From a bacterium (GTDB lineage: Bacteria; Planctomycetota; UBA8108; UBA1146), in the NCBI GenBank assembly GCA_029976805.1, contig JAPOLY010000024.1, forward strand, positions 1 to 35,687: DNA of 35,687 nt. The letters are read 5' to 3'. This document shows positions 34,877-35,687 of the stretch, piece after piece. The number at the start of each line of letters is the position of its first letter. Position 1 is the first letter of the stretch. Under the pieces are notes generated by a model. That model did no database searches. It had not been told where the DNA came from and saw only the letters and a list, made by a program, of their open reading frames with translations. A program made the translations under genes and the position numbers.

Positions 34877-35340
34877 TTCGCGTAATTTTCGTGGTCGTAC
34901 CACCGGACAATTCCCACTTCTGAATTGTGGACGATTCAACAATTGACAGTTTTGAAAAACAGATGCTTGAACTGTCGAAGTAAACAGGACACCATAACGA
35001 TACATCAGGATCGAGGGGGCCGGGTCGTCCGCGGAATTTCCGGAGGCGAAAACTGGCTGGGGAGATGCGACACTGCGGTTCGCCGCGATGTCCTGTTCCA
35101 GGGGAAAGGTCAGTACGGCCCCCTCCATATCCTTCGCTACTTCCCTTCGCTATTGCCCCTCTCTATCTCACATGCGAACCAGCCAGCCCAAACTGTCGAG
35201 AGCATTCCAAATCATCAGTGGTCTTTATTTTGACGAAGGCAATGCGTGTCTTTGGCGTTGGTGGAATTCTTTCCAGCGAGTACATTGCAGGCAGAGTGAT
35301 CCAGCGACTTTGAAAGTTGGATCGATGGAAAGAGGAACCG
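34877..35340. other. Long noncoding stretch before the alkaline phosphatase gene
   Basis: No convincing protein gene is seen; the open frames here are short, without ribosome binding sites, and overlap on both strands. The stretch holds an ACAATTC/GAATTGT hairpin at 34907-34928, a TTGACA hexamer at 34943-34948 without a good -10 at 17 bases, a GACAGTT-18-AACTGTC dyad (34945-34976), and a strongly structured element at 35013-35125. A direct repeat CCTTCGCTA occurs twice around 35130-35153. The region is much longer than other gaps in the window. Confidence 0.55.
35013..35125 (+). ncRNA. Candidate structured RNA or leader element, unknown class
   Basis: Reading both arms by eye gives a nested helical element of 113 bases. 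The outer stem is a perfect 10 bp: GAGGGGGCCG at 35013-35022 with CGGCCCCCTC at 35116-35125. Inside, ACTG (35052-35055) pairs with CAGT (35111-35114), and CTGG (35057-35060) with CCAG (35098-35101). A terminal hairpin GACA-CT-GCGG-TTCG-CCGC-GA-TGTC spans 35069-35092, with a UUCG tetraloop. A short palindrome CGGAATTTCCG lies at 35032-35042. I do not match it to cobalamin, TPP, SAM, glycine, c-di-GMP or RNase P motifs. The strand is uncertain. It lies 215 bases before the alkaline phosphatase start, so it could be a leader, or an independent sRNA. Confidence 0.35.
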
Positions 35341-35687
35341 ATGTCGACCGATCGTATGACCCGAAGAGGATTTCTTGGAAGTGGAGCTGTTGCAGGAGCA
35401 GGACTCCTTTGGAGTTCCAGTCTCGGTGGCTGCTCTCTCGTTGATGCGAAAGATGGTCATGAAGGACTGCATGCCGGGTCCGAGTCACAAGCAAAGAATG
35501 TCATCTTCCTGGTTGCCGATGGCATGAACACCGGGACCTGGTCCCTCGCCGATTACTATCTTCAACATCAAAACAGTACGCAAAATCGTGGCGCACGCAG
35601 AAGCGAGTGGGTGCACCTCTACGCAGAAAGACTGGTCAATCGAGCTTTGATGGAGACCTGCTCCGCCAACTCTCTGGTGACCGACTC
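35341..35687 (+). CDS. PhoA-superfamily alkaline phosphatase with Tat lipoprotein signal, 5' part
   Basis: The first 115 codons of a gene cut by the right window edge. The N-terminus is a twin-arginine signal (MTRRGFLGSG) with a hydrophobic stretch (AVAGAGLLWSSSLGGC) ending in a lipobox-like LGGC, so export would be folded and possibly lipidated. The mature start has VIFLVADGMNTGTW, the first metal-binding Asp block of the alkaline phosphatase superfamily. CSANSLVTD, at the last codons, is the start of the catalytic Asp-Ser segment (the Ser codon begins TC at the edge). ATG 35341 follows AGAGG. Tat export fits a metal cofactor loaded in the cytoplasm. It is expected to be a broad phosphomonoesterase acting on organic phosphate outside the cytoplasm. 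Confidence 0.85.
   Translation, partial: MSTDRMTRRGFLGSGAVAGAGLLWSSSLGGCSLVDAKDGHEGLHAGSESQAKNVIFLVADGMNTGTWSLADYYLQHQNSTQNRGARRSEWVHLYAERLVNRALMETCSANSLVTD

Noticed and set aside
34945..34976. A Pho box (direct CTGTCA repeats 11 bases apart) upstream of the phosphatase
   Set aside because: The copies are inverted, and the direct copies elsewhere have 18- or 29-base spacing, not 11.
35013..35125. A known riboswitch, SRP RNA or RNase P RNA
   Set aside because: None of the conserved cores I know (TPP, cobalamin, SAM, glycine, c-di-GMP, SRP, RNase P) is recognisable in it.
34925..35233. A 102-codon plus-strand frame before the alkaline phosphatase
   Set aside because: It starts at a rare codon without ribosome binding site, has no hydrophobic or domain pattern, and overlaps a structured noncoding element and an equally weak frame on the other strand.
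1..35687. CRISPR array, insertion sequence, prophage or tRNA-linked attachment site
   Set aside because: I saw no regularly spaced repeats, no transposase or integrase, no tRNA-like cloverleaf and no flanking direct repeats around the AT-rich gene.

Overview
The window reads as a densely coded bacterial chromosome segment, about 56-57% GC in the lines I counted, most likely from a member of the Planctomycetota. That assignment is an inference. It rests on secreted proteins ending in dockerin-like calcium-binding repeats, a formylglycine-type sulfatase lipoprotein, PhoD-, PhoA- and purple-acid-type phosphatases, a pyrophosphate-type phosphofructokinase, and many secreted proteins of unknown family. 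I found no rRNA, tRNA, CRISPR array, transposase or phage gene.

Layout. 1-531: end of an RbsC-like sugar ABC permease, broken by an in-frame TGA. 559-1035 (-): an AT-rich DinB-like gene that looks acquired. 1127-6589 (-): two full-length paralogous di-heme cytochrome c peroxidase family proteins with C-terminal dockerin-like modules, each followed by its own hairpin. 7006-9995: an AhpC-type peroxiredoxin (-), a short-chain dehydrogenase (-), an unusual CX5R phosphatase (+) and a histidine phosphatase (-). 10152-12520 (+): a RimK-like ATP-grasp ligase, the YchF ATPase and a small membrane protein. 12552-17554 (-): a tight five-gene operon in the order zinc-ribbon NUDIX hydrolase, membrane-anchored degenerate HAD-like protein, amidase, esterase-DUF1579 fusion, membrane protein. 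17715-22870 (+): a sulfatase lipoprotein, then a two-subunit ABC exporter whose degenerate residues point to an asymmetric heterodimer. 22885-25552 (-): a PPi-type phosphofructokinase and a purple-acid-type phosphatase. 25673-27514 (+): an ABC-F protein. 27552-28850 (-): a secreted HEAT/vWA protein. 28912-34876 (+): a PhoD-like phosphatase, two paralogous secreted proteins of unknown function and an MFS transporter. 34877-35340: a noncoding stretch with a candidate structured RNA. 35341-end (+): start of a Tat-exported PhoA-superfamily alkaline phosphatase.

How it fits together. Recurring themes are extracytoplasmic ester hydrolysis (sulfate, phosphate and carboxyl esters) and peroxide handling (two periplasmic di-heme peroxidases plus a cytoplasmic peroxiredoxin), which suits a heterotrophic, particle-associated life style. 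No complete new defence or biosynthetic system is visible. The most intriguing items are the structured element at 35013-35125, the five-gene operon with a degenerate HAD-like member, the phosphatase whose catalytic arginine is lysine, and the paralogous unknown secreted pair beside PhoD.
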